Origin: Acetivibrio cellulolyticus CD2
GTDB taxonomy: Bacteria; Bacillota; Clostridia; Acetivibrionales; Acetivibrionaceae
Assembly (NCBI RefSeq): GCF_000179595.2
Contig: NZ_JH556653.1
Coordinates: 1,299,261 to 1,363,260 of the forward strand
DNA length: 64,000 nucleotides
Reading direction: 5' to 3'
A program made the translations under genes and the position numbers. Positions 45,943 through 55,362 of the stretch are shown here, one piece after another (within the stretch, counting starts at the first letter, position 1; each line of letters starts with the position of its first letter). A model generated the notes under the pieces. That model was not told the DNA's origin and did not search any database. It saw only the letters and a list, made by a program, of their open reading frames with translations.

Positions 45943-46289
45943 AAAAGAAGTTTTTATTGTTTTTGGTTTCTTTTTTATGTATTAGTTTGATATGCTGGCT
46001 CAACAAATATCAGGTATTCAAATTTTATGCTAATTTATACCCTGTTGAACAAAATGTAAGAGTAGTAAATTTTGCTATTGGCAAGTATTACTATGTAAAT
46101 TTAGATGATGTCAACAATGGGTATGAAACATTTAATAAATATATGGAAAGCAAAGGCTGGAAACAGCTAGTTGAAGAGCGTGCCGGGGCATTGTATATTT
46201 ATGAAAAGGATGGAGTTAGAAAAAATGTTGCCAACATTTCAACTAATGCTCATTTTTTGCTGTTTGATATGGATGAATCAAAAAGTTAG
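45939..46289 (+). CDS. Small secreted or membrane-anchored hypothetical protein
   Basis: 116 residues: N-terminal signal-type helix KKKFLLFLVSFLCISLICWL, then a globular 90-residue part rich in aromatic and acidic residues (KYYYVNLDDVNNGYETFNKY, LYIYEKDG). GAGAGGAGGGTGTT ribosome binding site. It is 41 bp before the stalk-domain protein gene on the same strand, so the two may act together at the cell surface. No family recognised. Confidence 0.7.
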   Translation: MKKKFLLFLVSFLCISLICWLNKYQVFKFYANLYPVEQNVRVVNFAIGKYYYVNLDDVNNGYETFNKYMESKGWKQLVEERAGALYIYEKDGVRKNVANISTNAHFLLFDMDESKS

Positions 46290-46330
46290 TATAAACTAGT
46301 TTTATTCTATTTAGATAGGAGATTGTTTTT

Positions 46331-47278
46331 ATGCAAAAAAAGGTGGCGTTTTTTTTATCTGGAGTACTCATAGGCTCCTTACTGTTTGGAAGTGTGAGTG
46401 TTAATGCAGAGCAATGGAAAGCAGCAACAGCTACATTTAAAGTTTATGTGAATGGAGAAGTGTTTAAGCCTAGTGATATACCTGTACTAGTTGTTGAAGG
46501 AAGAACTATGCTTCCGTTAAAAGCTATTGGTGATGCTTTAGATTTACCTGTAAAATGGGATAGTGAAAATAAAAGAGTTTTAGTTGGTGGAAAGCTAGAA
46601 GAAAATCCTGCGACAGGAGATGCTGGAACAGGAAATATTGGAATAGCGGACAATAAAATCTATAGCGCGACAACGGCTACATTTAAAGTTTATGTAAATG
46701 GAGAAGAATTTAAGCCAGATAATGTGCCTGTACTGGTCGTTGAAGGAAGAACTATGCTCCCGCTAAAAGCTATAGGTGATGCTTTGGGTGTACCTGTAAA
46801 GTGGGATAGTGAAAATAAAAGGGTTTTAGTGGGAGAAACAGTACCGGAAGAAAATAATGAGGGTACGGAAGTTATCATGTATGATGCAACAGGAAAAGAG
46901 ATTGCGCGTTGGAAAGTTGTAGAACAGGAGATATCGAATGTTATAGTTGATGGTAATCTAAAGATTACTATATTAAATGAGACAACCAATGGAACAGAAT
47001 CTATTAGGAGCTTTGAAATTGAGGCTGAGAATACAAGCAGAAGTAAATCGGTAGAATTTTCTTTGTACGAATTTGGTAGTAATATTGGAATGGTATGCTA
47101 CTACGACTCTGATGATGTGTCACATCCTAATTTCCATTTGTTAGAGCCTTCTTCCTCTTTAAGAACGACTTTGAATATTACAAATGCTTCGAACTATAAT
47201 TGCACACGAATTTCTTACAATGATATTAGCATAAAGGTAGATGTAAAGACAAAAACTGACTCCCAAATCAGTGGTTAA
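46331..47278 (+). CDS. Secreted protein with two copper-amine-oxidase-N-like (stalk) domains
   Basis: 315 residues. Signal peptide at about 1-26 (KKVAFFLSGVLIGSLLFGSV). Residues 33-86 and 115-168 are two nearly identical stalk domains (TFKVYVNGE.FKP, VPVLVVEGRTMLPLKAIGDA, PVKWDSENKRVLVG), a fold common in clostridial surface proteins. The C-terminal 125 residues (beta-rich, SNVIVDGNLKITILNETTNG) have no assigned family, though they look like a DUF4352/immunoglobulin-like sandwich. Role unknown, probably cell-envelope. GATAGGAGATTG ribosome binding site. Confidence 0.88.
   Translation: MQKKVAFFLSGVLIGSLLFGSVSVNAEQWKAATATFKVYVNGEVFKPSDIPVLVVEGRTMLPLKAIGDALDLPVKWDSENKRVLVGGKLEENPATGDAGTGNIGIADNKIYSATTATFKVYVNGEEFKPDNVPVLVVEGRTMLPLKAIGDALGVPVKWDSENKRVLVGETVPEENNEGTEVIMYDATGKEIARWKVVEQEISNVIVDGNLKITILNETTNGTESIRSFEIEAENTSRSKSVEFSLYEFGSNIGMVCYYDSDDVSHPNFHLLEPSSSLRTTLNITNASNYNCTRISYNDISIKVDVKTKTDSQISG
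46427..46836 (+). repeat. In-frame tandem duplication of the stalk domain
   Basis: Copy 1 at about 46427-46590 and copy 2 at about 46673-46836, offset 246 bp (82 codons). DNA identity is high, including long identical runs such as GTTGAAGGAAGAACTATGCT, which points to a recent intragenic duplication. Confidence 0.8.
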
Positions 47279-47460
47279 ATATAATAACTCAACTTCCCTA
47301 GCTTAAATCTTTCTTTACAGTTTGTTTAGATATAGTTATATGGGGAGTTGTGAAATGGATACAATTGGGCGGTTGAATTGTATAAGACCTTTCGAGGACG
47401 TCTGAGACACCCAGTTCTTATAGAATACTGGATATTATTTATATAATCGGAGGTAATAGC

Positions 47461-48270
47461 ATGAATGATAATAATATGTTTGAAAGCAATAGAGCCGCTT
47501 GGAATGAAGCATTAGAATACCATCAAAAAGCAAGAAATAACTCCTTGAAGATTGGTTTTAATGATTCTAATTTTACAGTATTCAACGGAGAGTACGATAA
47601 TATTGTAATAAACAAATTGAATCAAATTGATTTGAGCGGTAAAACTATATCGCAAATGCAGTGCAATAACGGCAGAGAACTGTTGTCGCTCATGAAGCTT
47701 GGCGCAAAAGAAGCTATAGGGTTTGATATTTCAGATACCGCCATATCTGAAGCCAAGCAACTTGCCGAAATTGCAAAACTAAACGTAAAATTCATAAGGT
47801 CGAACATATTGGAGATTGACGATCAATACAACGATTGTTTTGACTTTATATACATTTCAGAGGGATCGCTACAATGGTTTCCCGATTTGAATGATTATTT
47901 TAGCGTGTTATCAAGACTGCTTAAAAAAGATGGACAAATATTTATTTCTGAGATACATCCATTTTTTTATATCTTTGGGAACGGATTCGATTTTAAAAAA
48001 CAGAATTTTGATAGTATAACCTCTTATTTCAAGAAAGGGCCTTACAATTACTCAACAGGAATTGATTATGTTGGTGGGGTGAAGTATGAATCAAGCGAGT
48101 GCTTTTGGTTTATGCACAAAATATCCGATATTATAAACGCTATAATTCAAACTGGTATCGAAATACAAGAATTTGATGAATACACTCTTGGAAATTCAGA
48201 TAACGAAACATCGAAATTGCTTAATAACGCTTTTCCACGTAGTTACATCCTTATTGGAAAAAAGAAATAA
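47461..48270 (+). CDS. Class I SAM-dependent methyltransferase
   Basis: 269 residues. SAM-binding region: KTISQMQCNNGRELLSLMKL (a variant motif I in place of D-x-G-x-G), AKEAIGFDISDTAISEAKQL (acidic motif II), then FDFIYISEGSLQWFPDLNDY and RLLKKDGQIFISEIHP. It resembles the UbiE/Methyltransf_11 group. The N-terminal NRAAWNEALEYHQKARNN is typical of small-molecule methyltransferases next to regulatory genes. Substrate unknown. Own ribosome binding site (GGAGG). A second methyltransferase gene follows 98 bp downstream but is not closely similar. Confidence 0.88.
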   Translation: MNDNNMFESNRAAWNEALEYHQKARNNSLKIGFNDSNFTVFNGEYDNIVINKLNQIDLSGKTISQMQCNNGRELLSLMKLGAKEAIGFDISDTAISEAKQLAEIAKLNVKFIRSNILEIDDQYNDCFDFIYISEGSLQWFPDLNDYFSVLSRLLKKDGQIFISEIHPFFYIFGNGFDFKKQNFDSITSYFKKGPYNYSTGIDYVGGVKYESSECFWFMHKISDIINAIIQTGIEIQEFDEYTLGNSDNETSKLLNNAFPRSYILIGKKK

Positions 48271-48368
48271 CCTCGTAGAATAAGCAATCTCCGACATATC
48301 CTGTTTTCCCCTTCTATTTAAATCGATGGAAGATTCATTTATAAAGTTAATTACAAGGAGATAATATA

Positions 48369-49019
48369 ATGCCAATAGAACAAATGAGTAATTTTTTTAG
48401 TGCTCGAGTTGATGTATATGATGAACATATGCTTAATAGTGTAAGAGGATGTAAAGAGGGCTATATAAAGATGGCAGAATTGTTGCCACATGATGTAAAT
48501 AATATATTAGATTTAGGTTGTGGTACTGGATTAGAGCTTGATGAGATATTTAAAACAAAGCCTTTAATTCATGTTACAGGTATAGATTTAACACAAGCAA
48601 TGCTTGATAAACTGAAACAAAAACACCCTGAGAAAAACTTGACGTTGATAAATGAAAGTTATTTTGATTATGATTTTGGAATTGAAAAATATGATGCTGC
48701 TATTTCTTTTCAAACTATGCATCATTTTTCACATAATGATAAGATTAAGCTGTATTCAAAAATTTACTCTGCCTTAAAAATTGGGGGACAATATATTGAA
48801 TGTGATTATATGGTTATAAATCAAGCAGATGAAGATTTATACTATAATGAAAATCAAAGAATACGAAAAGAACAAGGAATTAAACACGGAGAGTTTTATC
48901 ATTATGATACTCCATGTACTATTGACAATCAAATTATGCTGATGTCAAAGGCGGGGTTTATTAAAAGTGAGATGATTTGGAGAGTAGAAAATACTACAAT
49001 AATAGTTGCTCAAAAGTAA
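48369..49019 (+). CDS. Class I SAM-dependent methyltransferase
   Basis: 216 residues. Motif I ILDLGCGTGLELDEIF, motif II VTGIDLTQAMLDKLKQKHPE, motif IV-like YDAAISFQTMHHF and KIGGQYIECDYMVI. A complete small Methyltransf_11/25-type enzyme with no membrane segment. The target (metabolite, lipid or peptide) cannot be inferred. CAAGGAGATAAT ribosome binding site. Ends next to a palindromic spacer and is convergent with the MBL hydrolase gene. Confidence 0.92.
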   Translation: MPIEQMSNFFSARVDVYDEHMLNSVRGCKEGYIKMAELLPHDVNNILDLGCGTGLELDEIFKTKPLIHVTGIDLTQAMLDKLKQKHPEKNLTLINESYFDYDFGIEKYDAAISFQTMHHFSHNDKIKLYSKIYSALKIGGQYIECDYMVINQADEDLYYNENQRIRKEQGIKHGEFYHYDTPCTIDNQIMLMSKAGFIKSEMIWRVENTTIIVAQK

Positions 49020-49039
49020 CACTATGAATAGCCGGCATC

Positions 49040-49105
49040 GTATCTAAGTAAAGGGCAGTCTTATGGTGCATTCTGCCCAAATCGATTTATCGACTTCTTA
49101 GATAC
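49040..49105. repeat. Nested palindromic element between convergent genes
   Basis: Outer 9-bp arms GTATCTAAG / CTTAGATAC (49040-49048 and 49097-49105) enclose an inner GGGCAG / CTGCCC stem (49053-49058 and 49073-49078). There is no T-tract. The inner AAAGGGCA...TGCCCAAATC block recurs in 55189-55224. Possible recombination or mobile-cassette site, or an RNA structure. Confidence 0.5.
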
Positions 49106-49194
49106 TAACCATTCTCGGAAATCCGGTGCAAAAGCCCTGTCCAAGCGAAATATTGTAATGACTTAGGAATAATTTCGGATTTTTCACATTTTAT

Positions 49195-49950
49195 TTATAT
49201 AAAGGACATGCATTCACCCTCTTCAGGTATAAATATTTGTCCATTTAAACTATGTTTTGTTTTAAAATTGCGAAGATCTTCTTTTGATAATCTGCAGTGA
49301 TTCCAAGCATCCATGTGTACAGCAACAACTTTAGCCTCAGGTGTTTTTTTGCATATGGAAAGGATATCTTCTGCATCCATTGTAATGGCCTTACCCCGTG
49401 CAAATCTCGCCTCTCCGCAATTACTAACTATAATTTCCGGGTGATATTTTTCTATAGTCTTTTTAGTATGTGAACACCATATAGTATCTCCCGTTAAATA
49501 AACAACTGGTTCAGAAGGTGCTGAAATTACGAAACCTGATACAGGAGCCATTTTTAAAGCAGTAATAAAATGGCCGTGTTTTCCTTTTGTTCGGTTAATT
49601 TTGATATTTCTCCATTCGAAGTTATCTTTTACAGGTATAACATTGGTAAATCCAAACTTCTTTATTTTTACTTCATCTTTCGGTTGACAGAAAAGGGTTA
49701 TGTTTTTTGGAAGAAATTTTATGGCTGCATCATCAAAGTGATCTCTATGCGTATGTGTAACAAATACTGCATCACAATCAACAATTGAATCCATGCTGAC
49801 AGGCAGGTCTTTCAGTGGATTATCCTTCTTATTGGGAACATTTATTACGGCTGATATTGTATTCTTAGGACTCAGTACAGGATCAACCAAAATTTTTACA
49901 TTATTATAGTAGATTATCATTGTAGCATGGCGTATAAAATGAATCTTCAT
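49195..49950 (-). CDS. MBL-fold metallo-hydrolase (UlaG-like)
   Basis: 251 residues. Metal ligands: VTHTHRDHF (H66, H68, D70, H71), a later His (GKHGHF), Asp in YLTGDTIW and a C-terminal VVAVHMDAWNH. The N-terminal FIRHATMIIYYNNVKILVDP is typical of UlaG/YtkL-like hydrolases acting on lactones or phosphoesters. Two Zn or Mn expected. The substrate is unknown. Divergently placed with the Lrp/AsnC-type regulator, with an inverted repeat between them, so it is probably the regulator's target gene. Confidence 0.9.
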   Translation of the reverse strand: MKIHFIRHATMIIYYNNVKILVDPVLSPKNTISAVINVPNKKDNPLKDLPVSMDSIVDCDAVFVTHTHRDHFDDAAIKFLPKNITLFCQPKDEVKIKKFGFTNVIPVKDNFEWRNIKINRTKGKHGHFITALKMAPVSGFVISAPSEPVVYLTGDTIWCSHTKKTIEKYHPEIIVSNCGEARFARGKAITMDAEDILSICKKTPEAKVVAVHMDAWNHCRLSKEDLRNFKTKHSLNGQIFIPEEGECMSFI

Positions 49951-49993
49951 TGTTCTTAACTCCTTTTTATTGTGGTATATTTATTATATGGCA

Positions 49994-50026
49994 TCAAGCA
50001 ATTGAGCCGTGGGATATTTTGCTTGA
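49994..50026. promoter_or_regulatory. Operator-like inverted repeat in the MBL/AsnC divergent promoter
   Basis: TCAAGCAA (49994-50001) and TTGCTTGA (50019-50026) form perfect 8-bp arms 25 bp apart. The half-site CTTGAATG is repeated in direct orientation at about 50022, 50032 and 50056. Repeated spaced half-sites suit an octameric Lrp/AsnC regulator controlling itself and the MBL gene. Confidence 0.5.
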
Positions 50027-50059
50027 ATGCACTTGAATGATGAAAGGATTTTTACTTGA

Positions 50060-50473
50060 ATGATAGATCAAACAGATTTGGAAATTATTAAAATGCTCAC
50101 TCAAAACTCAAGAAAGCAATGGCAGGATATTGGAGAAATAGTACATCTCACGGGTCAAGCTGTAAAAAACAGGGTCAACAGGCTAGAAAAGCTTGGAGTA
50201 ATTGAGGGATATACTGTTAATATAAACTCAAAAAAATTAGGACTTGAAGTAACAGCTTTTATTACTATTTTTATGAAAACAACGGATCATATGTCTTTCC
50301 AACAATATCTGAAGCAAAGCGATTTAGTAACTGAAGCGAATAGAATAAGCGGTGAAGGATGTTATCTGCTTAAAGTACAAACAACCAGCCAAGAAGATCT
50401 TATTTCTTTTTTGGATGGGATATTAAAATTCGGTAATTATAAAGTTAACATGTCTATTGATAGAATAAAGTAA
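50060..50473 (+). CDS. Lrp/AsnC family transcriptional regulator
   Basis: 137 residues. N-terminal winged HTH (DLEIIKMLTQNSRKQWQDIG.. LTGQAVKNRVNRLEKLGVIE) and a C-terminal RAM effector domain (YTVNINSKKLGLEVTAFITI.. SGEGCYLLKVQTTSQEDLIS). Family members bind amino acids or similar ligands. The predicted role is local control of the divergent MBL-fold hydrolase through the inverted repeat at 49994-50026, which is inference. The ribosome binding site AAAGGA is rather far (about 12 bases) from the ATG. Confidence 0.92.
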   Translation: MIDQTDLEIIKMLTQNSRKQWQDIGEIVHLTGQAVKNRVNRLEKLGVIEGYTVNINSKKLGLEVTAFITIFMKTTDHMSFQQYLKQSDLVTEANRISGEGCYLLKVQTTSQEDLISFLDGILKFGNYKVNMSIDRIK

Positions 50474-50629
50474 AATACATAATTATTAATAAAATTCCCA
50501 ACTTAAAAAGGCATAATGGCCGAATATATATAATAAACAGAATTGCATGAGGGTTTAAAAAAATCCGTTTTCTAAGCAATATTTAAAATAAATATATTCT
50601 TAAAAAATTTATAGTATGGAGGTCGAATT

Positions 50630-53600
50630 ATGAAGTTAAGTATCAGAATCAGAACTGCATTTGCAGCTGCAATTGCATTAGTGCTTTGCTCGCTTAGCCT
50701 TGTTCCAAACCAGGTGCATGCAGATCCTCAGCGTGGTCGGCCATACCTCAACTCAGCCAGGACTACATTCGTGGGTGACAACGGGCAGCCGCTGCGTGGC
50801 CCATATATTTCTACGGAATGGACATCGGCAGCGCCCTATGACCAGATTGCAAGAATTAAAAATCTTGGTTTCAATGCCGTGCACCACTACGCGGAGTGCT
50901 TCGATATCAATTATCCTAATGCTGGAAGCAAATCACCTGGGTATGCCGCTACTGAAATTGACAAGGTAGTGGAAAGAACGCGTGAACTTGGGCTATATCT
51001 TGTTATGACCATCGGTAACGGTGCCAATAATGGTAACCATAACACAAGGTATGCGAAAGATTTCTGGAGTTTCTATTCATCACGCTATGCAAACGAGACA
51101 CATGTTCTATATGAGATACACAATGAGCCTGTTGCATGGGGACCACCTTATTCTTCCACGACGGCCACGCCAACCGGTGCTGTGGAAATGAATGTCGATG
51201 TATATAAGACCATCCGTGCAAACGCACCAAAAACTCCGGTATTAATTTTCTCCTATTCAGTGTTTGGCGGTACAGGAGGAACAACCGAAGCTTTGAAGGA
51301 CATACAAGCTTTTAATAGTGCAGTTTTCGGCAAGCAGGACGCAGTGTGGACAAACGAAGCTGTTGCGTTTCATGGATATGCAGGCTGGGAGGCAACCAGT
51401 ACCGCGGTGGATGGACTGCTTAAAGCCGGATATCCCTGTTTTATGACCGAGTATGCCGGAGGTGCTTGGGGAAGCGGAACGGGTGGATTTGATATCCAGC
51501 TTACATCCGAATTGGAACGCATGGGTGTTTCCTGGCTTACTTTTCAATATATCCCTCCTTCTGGTGTATCAGATGATGTTACAAAGCCAGAATATTTCTC
51601 GGCATTAGTTGAAAATGCCGGGCTTTCATGGAAGCCTGACTACGGTAATTGGCCGGCAGCTCGAGGTGTGCACGGTAATGGAGGATTACCAAGGAAAACA
51701 TCGACCTGGGTCAATAATTTCCTGACCGGTACCACACGCATCGAGGCTGAGGACTTTGACTGGGGTGGCAATGATGTCTCATTTTATGACAAAGATTCTG
51801 AGAATAAGGGAGCACAGTACCGCCTTGATGAAGCGGTAGATATTGAAACGACAAAGGATGCCGACGGTGGATACAATGTTGGTTGGATTGAAGATGGAGA
51901 ATGGCTCGAGTATACCATCTGGGTACAGCATCCAGGTTACTACAATCTCGCACTGCGTGTGGCAAACAACAGTGGAGGCAGTGTGCAGGTGAATTTCGGT
52001 AATCAGGATAAGACCGGAACATGGGTACTTCCGGTTACTGGAGGTGTTCAGACATGGAAAACAGACACACGGCAGGTGTTTCTCGGATCCGGACGGCAGA
52101 AATTGCGTATCAATGCTTTATCCGGCGGATTCAATTTGAATTGGATCGAACTATCTCCGGTATCAACAGGACCGATAGCAGATGGAACTTATAAATTTTT
52201 GAACCGTGCCAATACTATGACATTGCAGGAAGTAACCAGCAACAACTCTATTGTAACCAGCACTTACAAGGGAACAGCGGATCAGCACTGGAAAATTCAG
52301 CACATTGGTGGTGGCCAATACAGAATCTCATCAGCAGGCAGGGGTTGGAACTGGAACTGGTGGATGGGATTTGGTACTGTAGGTTGGTGGGGAACTGGAT
52401 CCGGTACTTGTTTTATTATCAGACCGACTGGAGATGGTTACTATAGATTTGTGCTCGTTAATGATGGTACGAATCTGGAGATATCAAACAATGACTCAAG
52501 TAAGATAGAAGGGAAGGCATACCATGAAGGTGCCAATCAGCAATGGGCAATACAGTTACCTTCCGCTCCTGTGTTCCCGACGGGATTGAGTGCCACATTA
52601 AATTCATCCGGCAACGCTGTCAATCTTAAATGGAATACCACAACGGGTGCAAACAGTTACAACGTCAAACGGTCTACTACCAGCACAGGTCCTTATACAA
52701 AAATTGCCACAGGTATTACCTCGACAAACTATACCGATGATAGCGTGGTGGCAGGCGCAAAGTACTATTATGTGGTCAGTGCGGTCAGCAATGAAGTGGA
52801 AACTCTCAACAGTGCTGAAGCGACGCTGTTATACCCGAAACTTACCGGCACTGTTATAGGTACTACCGGTTCTTGGAATAACTCAGGGAATACAATCGCC
52901 AAGATTTTTGATAACGACCTGAACTCGTACTTTGATGCAGCTGCAGGAAGCGGTTGCTGGGCAGGGTTGGACTTTGGTGTCGGCGTGAGCAATGTCGTTA
53001 TGCAGATCAGTTACTGTCCGCGACCCAACTTTTCACAACGCATGGTGGGCGGAATATTCCAGGGTGCCAATCTGGCTGACTTTAGCGACGCAGTGACGCT
53101 GTTTACCATTACGGCGCAACCGGCAACGGGTGTATTAACTTCGGCGAATGTGACCAATACGAACACCTTCCGCTATGTCCGTTATCTGTCTCCTGACGGC
53201 AGCTATGGCAACGTAGCGGAGATACAGTTTTTAGGTGCACCAAAATCTGCCGTAACACCAACTCCGACTCCTACCCTTATTGGAATTAAGGGTGATTTAA
53301 ATGATGATGGCAAAATAAATTCGATGGACTTTGCATTGTTTAGATTGCACTTACTAGGCGTGACTCCTCTTACAGGAAAGAATCTTTCCAATAGCGATGT
53401 TTCTGGAGACGGGAATGCAAACTCCATAGATTTTGCATTAATGAAACAATACTTACTGGGTATGATATCTTCTTTTCCAGGACAGACTGAATCAACACCA
53501 ACTCCAACATCACCAACTCCTACTCCAGCTGCTACTGCTAAATTCCATTGTTTTCTATTGTTGGGTCAATCCAATATGGCAGGTTATGCTCTGGCTCAAA

Positions 53601-54241
53601 CCTCTGATAAAGTGGAAGACCCCCGAGTGCTTGTGTTGGGGTATGATAATAACCCTGCTCTAGGCAGGGTAAAGGATCAGTGGGATGTTGCATGTCCACC
53701 TCTTCATCCTTCATGGCTTGATGCCATAGGCCCTGGAGACTGGTTTGGCAAAACTATGATACAAAAAGTACCTTCAGGTGATACAATCGGGCTAATACCA
53801 TGTGCTATCAGCGGGGAAAAGATTGAGACTTTTATGAAGTCCGGAGGTTCAAAATATAGTTGGATTACCGACCGGGCAAAACTTGCACAGCAAAAGGGCG
53901 GAGTTATTGAAGGTATTATTTTTCACCAGGGTGAATCAAATAATGGTGATCCTGCTTGGCCCGGTAAGGTAAAAACGCTGGTGGATGACCTTAGGAAGGA
54001 TCTGAACATAGAAAATGCTCCTTTTATTGCCGGTGAACTGCTGTATAGCGGTCCTTGTGCCGGTCATAATAAACTGGTAAATCAGTTGCCTTCTTTGATT
54101 AATAATTGCTATGTAGTTTCTGCTAGCGACCTGGTTGTAGATCCTTCCGATACAACATATCGCCTGCATTTTAGTCATGATTCATCAGTTACCCTTGGCA
54201 AGCGGTATGCTGAAAAAATGATTCAAGTTCTCGGCTGGTAA
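50630..54241 (+). CDS. Bifunctional dockerin protein: GH5-like glycanase - CBM6 - ricin-like - Fn3 - dockerin - CE6-like esterase
   Basis: 1203 residues. Signal peptide at about 1-31. GH5-like barrel 35-350: acid/base E166 in EIHNEPVAW, nucleophile E274 in FMTEYAGG; a mannanase or endoglucanase activity is possible. CBM6 about 371-512 (RIEAEDFDWGGNDVSFYD), ricin/CBM13-like about 515-650, Fn3 about 652-735 and a discoidin-like module about 738-870. A type I dockerin occupies about 883-950 (GDLNDDGKINSMDFALFRL and SGDGNANSIDFALMKQYL). Thr/Pro linkers lead to an SGNH/CE6-like acetylesterase about 970-1203 (LLGQSNMAGY, FHQGESN, LHFSHDSS). The dockerin is internal between two catalytic modules. 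The coding DNA up to the dockerin is markedly GC-richer than its neighbours. Cellulosomal, acts on acetylated hemicellulose. Confidence 0.92.
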   Translation: MKLSIRIRTAFAAAIALVLCSLSLVPNQVHADPQRGRPYLNSARTTFVGDNGQPLRGPYISTEWTSAAPYDQIARIKNLGFNAVHHYAECFDINYPNAGSKSPGYAATEIDKVVERTRELGLYLVMTIGNGANNGNHNTRYAKDFWSFYSSRYANETHVLYEIHNEPVAWGPPYSSTTATPTGAVEMNVDVYKTIRANAPKTPVLIFSYSVFGGTGGTTEALKDIQAFNSAVFGKQDAVWTNEAVAFHGYAGWEATSTAVDGLLKAGYPCFMTEYAGGAWGSGTGGFDIQLTSELERMGVSWLTFQYIPPSGVSDDVTKPEYFSALVENAGLSWKPDYGNWPAARGVHGNGGLPRKTSTWVNNFLTGTTRIEAEDFDWGGNDVSFYDKDSENKGAQYRLDEAVDIETTKDADGGYNVGWIEDGEWLEYTIWVQHPGYYNLALRVANNSGGSVQVNFGNQDKTGTWVLPVTGGVQTWKTDTRQVFLGSGRQKLRINALSGGFNLNWIELSPVSTGPIADGTYKFLNRANTMTLQEVTSNNSIVTSTYKGTADQHWKIQHIGGGQYRISSAGRGWNWNWWMGFGTVGWWGTGSGTCFIIRPTGDGYYRFVLVNDGTNLEISNNDSSKIEGKAYHEGANQQWAIQLPSAPVFPTGLSATLNSSGNAVNLKWNTTTGANSYNVKRSTTSTGPYTKIATGITSTNYTDDSVVAGAKYYYVVSAVSNEVETLNSAEATLLYPKLTGTVIGTTGSWNNSGNTIAKIFDNDLNSYFDAAAGSGCWAGLDFGVGVSNVVMQISYCPRPNFSQRMVGGIFQGANLADFSDAVTLFTITAQPATGVLTSANVTNTNTFRYVRYLSPDGSYGNVAEIQFLGAPKSAVTPTPTPTLIGIKGDLNDDGKINSMDFALFRLHLLGVTPLTGKNLSNSDVSGDGNANSIDFALMKQYLLGMISSFPGQTESTPTPTSPTPTPAATAKFHCFLLLGQSNMAGYALAQTSDKVEDPRVLVLGYDNNPALGRVKDQWDVACPPLHPSWLDAIGPGDWFGKTMIQKVPSGDTIGLIPCAISGEKIETFMKSGGSKYSWITDRAKLAQQKGGVIEGIIFHQGESNNGDPAWPGKVKTLVDDLRKDLNIENAPFIAGELLYSGPCAGHNKLVNQLPSLINNCYVVSASDLVVDPSDTTYRLHFSHDSSVTLGKRYAEKMIQVLGW

Positions 54242-54298
54242 TTTGGCATAGATATTAGATTTTAAAGTACAAAGAATTTAAACTTGTAGTTCATAAGT

Positions 54299-54346
54299 AA
54301 AAGCTCCTGCAAAATAAGTAACAATTTTTATTTTGCAGGAGCTTTT
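54299..54346 (+). terminator. Terminator after the GH5/CE6 gene
   Basis: Stem AAAAGCTCCTGCAAAAT / ATTTTGCAGGAGCTTTT (perfect 17 bp) with an AT-rich loop; 57 bp after the stop codon. A and T runs at the stem ends make it usable in both directions. Confidence 0.85.
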
Positions 54347-54586
54347 GTGATATCTTCAAATTTCCATGGTCTATCCAGTTTTTTTGAGTTAGGAATCTAT
54401 ATGTTTCTTGAAAAACATTTTTCATTATTAATTTCCAAATTAAATCGACTATATGATAGAATTATTGTAGGCAATAAGATAGCTATAGGCATTTGACTAA
54501 ATTTATATTTTATTTTGTTTTTTGAAGAAGCCTGTTGCTTATAGAACTAGGGAATAACCTAGATTTATTTAGAAAGAGAGGGAATA

Positions 54587-54865
54587 ATGAAAACTGTTCA
54601 GTATAGAAAAACTATGATAATTGTTTTTATTATTTGTTTTATATTAGTGACACCTATCACTGCTGGAATAGTTAAAGAACAATTAATTGTTGGTGATATT
54701 GGCACAGCAGGATGGATTGAAACTTGGGAATGTAGATTACGCATGTTAGTTAGAAACGGCTTGTTGGAGGTATTTATAGTTAAGGTTGTAGTTATGAATA
54801 GCATTATATCTTTAATAGCCTCAATAATTTCATTTTTATTTGTTCCATCAAAAATTGAAGTTTAA
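54587..54865 (+). CDS. Small two-helix membrane protein, hypothetical
   Basis: 92 residues. Helix 1 at about 9-27 (TMIIVFIICFILVTPITAGI), an extracytoplasmic segment with Trp residues (GTAGWIETWECRLRML), and helix 2 at about 61-85 (VFIVKVVVMNSIISLIASII). GAGAGGGAATA ribosome binding site. Alone between two terminator-like palindromes. No family recognised. Confidence 0.65.
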   Translation: MKTVQYRKTMIIVFIICFILVTPITAGIVKEQLIVGDIGTAGWIETWECRLRMLVRNGLLEVFIVKVVVMNSIISLIASIISFLFVPSKIEV

Positions 54866-55362
54866 CTTTATGTAATAGTCTTTCTCATAGGTCTAGCTCA
54901 AACAGCATCATCTATGCTAAACGATTTTCGCAATGTTGAGAATCCATATGCCGTTTAGAGTGTGAACTTAATAATATTCAAAAACTGTCAAGAAGAGGAT
55001 TTTTATGATTAATGGAATTTTTAAAGACACAATGACTTATAGAATATCTGAAGCAATACTAAGACGAATAGTATAAGCATAATACGAAGTTAGTTCGTAA
55101 CATTTATATATTCTGAACTTTGAAGCGGTTTTTGATAGTACTAATTGAAGCTCAAAGGCGACGGACTTCAGAGAAGAACTCATTTTCATAAAGGGCATAG
55201 CATGAGGTTATCCTGCCCAAATCCACTCGTTTGGGGCGTAGCCCCATCAAGGAGAATGGCTAAGTGAGTTCAACTCGTGGACTTTGCAAATGTAAAACGT
55301 TAGCTGAAATCGGACACAAAACCACGAGCCATCTTTGGCTCGAAAAATCATTGGGGGATAAC
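54866..55362. other. Palindrome-rich intergenic region
   Basis: Holds a 23-codon frame with a GAGG site (55005-55076, MINGIFKDTMTYRISEAILR then RIV). From 55130 it becomes GC-richer with nested stems: GAACTC/GAGTTC (outer), GGGCA...TGCCC and GGGGCGTAGCCCC (inner). The AAAGGGCA...TGCCCAAATC block is shared with 49051-49082. ACGTTAGC follows near 55296. No protein function was seen. Possible cassette-type recombination site or regulatory RNA. Confidence 0.45.
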
